A stretch of 6,172 nt of DNA, from assembly GCA_903890595.1 (NCBI GenBank), contig CAITBU010000212.1, positions 1 to 6,172 on the forward strand. Reading direction: 5' to 3'. This DNA is from an uncultured Holophagaceae bacterium (lineage in GTDB: Bacteria; Acidobacteriota; Holophagae; Holophagales; Holophagaceae). The notes beneath the pieces are model-generated. The model did no database searches. It had not been told where the DNA came from and saw only the letters and a program-made list of their open reading frames with translations. The translations under genes were made by a program, and so were the position numbers. Shown here piece by piece: positions 4,239 to 6,172 of the stretch (positions are counted from its first letter, which is position 1; each line of letters starts with the position of its first letter).

Positions 4239-5660
4239 ATGACCTCCCTCCCGCGTCTGCACTGGTCCACCCTCGGGGGGGTCACCGGCGGTCTGGAGCA
4301 GCGCTGGTCCACCCTGTGGGACGTGACTGTGGATCGCGGTGCCGCACCGGCCCTGCCGCCCACCGAGACGGACCTCTGGGTGATCAACGCCAAAGGGGAG
4401 CGACCCTTACCGGAGCTGCTGCGCCTGGTCCCCGAGGTCGGGGCTCTGCCCATCCTGCTGCTGCTGGATCCTCAGGCTCCGGCCTTGGCTCCCGCTGACC
4501 TGGCGGAGTGGGGCTGTCTGGGCTCCGTGCGCTGGGGCACCCTCGGCCCTGAGCCTCCCTCCGGCGGTCTGCGCCCCCGGGCCAGCACGGTCCCCGCCCT
4601 GAGTGCTTCCCAGGCCCTCTCCCTCGGCCTGGTGGGGGCCAGCCAGGCCATGCGCGAGGTGCTGGGGCGCGCCCGCAGCGCCGCCGCCACCCGGGCCACG
4701 GTGCTCCTCCTCGGCGAGAGCGGTACCGGCAAGGAAGTCATCGCCAAGGCCATCCACCGCATGAGCGCCGAGGCCGCCCAGCCCTTCGTGGCCGTGCACT
4801 GCGGCTCCATCCCCGAGAACCTGCTGGAGTCCGAGCTCTTTGGCTATAACAAGGGCGCCTTCACAGATGCCCGCAAGGACACGCCGGGCAAGTTCCGCGA
4901 GGCCCACGGCGGCACCATCTTCCTGGACGAGATCGGCACCATGCCGCCAGCGGCCCAGGTGCGCCTGCTGCGCGTCCTGCAGGAGCGGGAAGTCCAACCC
5001 CTGGGCGGTGGCGCCCCGGTGCGGGTGGAGGTGCGGGTGGTGGCCGCCACCAATGTTGATCTCTGGCAGAAGGTGCAGGAGGGCGCCTTCCGCGAGGACC
5101 TCTTCTACCGCCTGGAAGTGGTGCCCATCGTCCTGCCGCCCCTGCGGGCCCGGCCCGAAGAGGTGCCCTACCTGGCCCAGCACTTCCTCAACCGCAAGGC
5201 ACGGGAGCACGGCCTCTATCCCAAAGCCCTCCACCCCAGCGTGGATCCCCTACTGATGGAGCTCTCCTGGCCCGGCAATGTCCGGCAGCTGGAGAACGCC
5301 ATCGAGCGCGCCATCGTGCTGTCGGGCAAGCGCCCCGTGCTCACCCGGGCGGACTTCGCCTTCCTGGCGGACCGCATGGGCCTGTCGACTCCGGCCGGTT
5401 CGGCGCTGCCCCCAGAGCTGCCAGCAGAGGCCTTCACCCACCTCCAGCCCGTCTCCAGCAACAGCATGGACCTGCCTCCCGAGGGACTGGACCTGAACCA
5501 GGTGGTGTCCGACATGGAGAAGACCCTGATGCTCCAGAGCCTGGCCATCACCCGGGGCAACAAGAAGCGTGCAGCCGACCTGCTGGGCCTCAAGCGCACC
5601 ACCTTCCTGGAGAAGATGAAGCGGCTGGACCTCGAGGATGCGGAAGTCGAGGCCGAGTAG
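4239..5660 (+). CDS. Sigma54-dependent transcriptional activator with degenerate N-terminal receiver-like domain
   Basis: A 473-residue NtrC-type enhancer-binding protein that hydrolyses ATP to open sigma54 promoters. Residues 1-105 resemble a shortened response-regulator receiver, but DLWVIN (45-50) has N50 where the phospho-acceptor Asp is expected and no acidic pair is visible. The AAA+ domain (about 131-362) shows Walker A GESGTGKE (159-166), the sigma54-contact loop GAFTDA (206-211, canonical GAFTGA), Walker B TIFLDE (226-231), sensor I N272, arginine fingers R285 and R291 in FREDLFYRL, and sensor II WPGNVRQLENAIER (344-357). H187 in AVHCGS occupies the usual glutamate-switch Asn. A linker (about 380-415) leads to a Fis-type helix-turn-helix (about 425-465; GNKKRAADLLGLKRTTF). 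Targets are unknown; the divergent redoxin gene and itself are candidates. It is probably co-transcribed with prmA 20 bases downstream. Confidence 0.92.
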   Translation: MTSLPRLHWSTLGGVTGGLEQRWSTLWDVTVDRGAAPALPPTETDLWVINAKGERPLPELLRLVPEVGALPILLLLDPQAPALAPADLAEWGCLGSVRWGTLGPEPPSGGLRPRASTVPALSASQALSLGLVGASQAMREVLGRARSAAATRATVLLLGESGTGKEVIAKAIHRMSAEAAQPFVAVHCGSIPENLLESELFGYNKGAFTDARKDTPGKFREAHGGTIFLDEIGTMPPAAQVRLLRVLQEREVQPLGGGAPVRVEVRVVAATNVDLWQKVQEGAFREDLFYRLEVVPIVLPPLRARPEEVPYLAQHFLNRKAREHGLYPKALHPSVDPLLMELSWPGNVRQLENAIERAIVLSGKRPVLTRADFAFLADRMGLSTPAGSALPPELPAEAFTHLQPVSSNSMDLPPEGLDLNQVVSDMEKTLMLQSLAITRGNKKRAADLLGLKRTTFLEKMKRLDLEDAEVEAE

Positions 5661-5680
5661 GCCCCTGCTACCCTGGGAGC

Positions 5681-6172
5681 ATGTCGAGCGTGCTGCATCT
5701 CAGGTGGAAACTCGAGGTCCCGGACCTTCAGGAAGAGGGCCTCTGTGCCTGGCTGGAAGCCCGGGGTTCCTCGGCCTTCTACCGGGAGGCGGACCCTCCC
5801 CGTACCTGCTACGCCTACTTCCCCCCGGAGCTTACCGCCCCTGATGTGGCGGGCCTGGCGGCCTTCCCTGGGGTGGTTCTGCTGGCTGCCGAAGGGTTTG
5901 GCGATGAGGACTGGCTGGCCCGGAGCCGAGACGGCTTCGGCGCCTTCGAGGTCGGCAGCCGCTTCCACGTGCGGCCCCTCTGGGATGAGAACCCGGGGCC
6001 GGCGGACCGCCTCGACCTGGTGGTGAACCCAGGCCTGGCCTTTGGTACCGGCGGCCACGAGACCACCCGCCTGTGCATGACCCTGCTGGAGGACCTGGCA
6101 GCCGCAGACCGCCTGGCCGGACCCATCCTGGACATCGGCGCCGGCACCGGGATCCTCTCCCTGGCGGCGTTC
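5681..6172 (+). CDS. prmA: Ribosomal protein L11 methyltransferase PrmA (5' part, truncated by window end)
   Basis: The frame is open from the ATG at 5681 to the window edge: 164 residues of an enzyme usually around 250-300 long. PrmA is a cytoplasmic SAM-dependent enzyme that trimethylates ribosomal protein L11. Residues 1-65 match its small N-terminal substrate-recognition domain. The linker carries DWLARSRDGFGAFEVG (77-92) and FHVRPLWD (95-102), and the methyltransferase domain starts with NPGLAFGTGGHETTRL (116-131) and SAM motif I LDIGAGTGILSLAAF (150-164). GGHETT resembles the Thermus form more than the GTHPTT of E. coli, and N116 replaces the more usual Asp or Glu before PG. GGGAG lies only 1 base before the ATG, so the GTG at 5690, 10 bases after that site, is an alternative start. 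It lies 20 bases after the activator gene. Confidence 0.9.
   Translation, partial: MSSVLHLRWKLEVPDLQEEGLCAWLEARGSSAFYREADPPRTCYAYFPPELTAPDVAGLAAFPGVVLLAAEGFGDEDWLARSRDGFGAFEVGSRFHVRPLWDENPGPADRLDLVVNPGLAFGTGGHETTRLCMTLLEDLAAADRLAGPILDIGAGTGILSLAAF

Noticed and set aside
4407..5234. A 275-codon minus-strand open frame
   Set aside because: It is antisense to the AAA+ domain of the sigma54 activator; its H/G/A-rich product mirrors the activator's codons and has no family features.
5216..6058. A 280-codon minus-strand open frame across the activator end and prmA
   Set aside because: It is antisense to two well-supported genes and shows no motif or ribosome site.

Overview
This is a GC-rich window (roughly two thirds G+C in the coding parts, with strong G/C third positions) from a Gram-negative bacterium. 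The Gram-negative call rests on a signal-peptide-bearing outer-membrane barrel ending in phenylalanine and on an exported phosphatase. The gene mix would fit Acidobacteriota (Holophagae) or a deltaproteobacterial/myxobacterial-type genome, but that placement is a guess; nothing here fixes the taxon.

Layout: (1) bases 1-87 are the 3' end of an unidentified plus-strand gene. (2) Bases 88-213, between convergent genes, hold a nested inverted repeat with short tandem repeats, probably a terminator region or a dispersed intergenic repeat. (3) A tight minus-strand operon runs from 3233 down to 214: a small outer-membrane beta-barrel protein (GTG start), a PafA-like secreted alkaline phosphatase starting at a TGATG junction, and a CobB-type class III sirtuin. 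A good sigma70-like promoter (CTGACC, 17 bp, TATGAT) lies just upstream. (4) A minus-strand thioredoxin-fold protein (CxxC, C-terminal GCSIKWK) occupies 3295-3837. (5) A 401-bp, comparatively AT-rich divergent intergenic region contains an 18-bp near-palindrome just upstream of a TTGACA element. (6) On the plus strand, a sigma54-dependent activator (AAA+ plus Fis HTH) has a receiver-like but apparently phosphorylation-dead N-terminus and a GAFTDA instead of GAFTGA loop. (7) Twenty bases later comes the start of prmA (ribosomal protein L11 methyltransferase), cut by the window end.

How the genes relate: the barrel, phosphatase and sirtuin are almost certainly co-transcribed, though a shared pathway is not evident from sequence (envelope phosphate scavenging for the first two; cytoplasmic deacylation for the third). 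The activator and prmA are probably co-transcribed too. The redoxin and the activator share a divergent control region, so the redoxin is a candidate target or the activator may control itself. No mobile element, CRISPR array, tRNA or rRNA was seen. Most of the window looks like ordinary chromosomal genes; the most unusual items are the variant sigma54 activator, the palindrome in its upstream region, and the nested repeat after the sirtuin gene.
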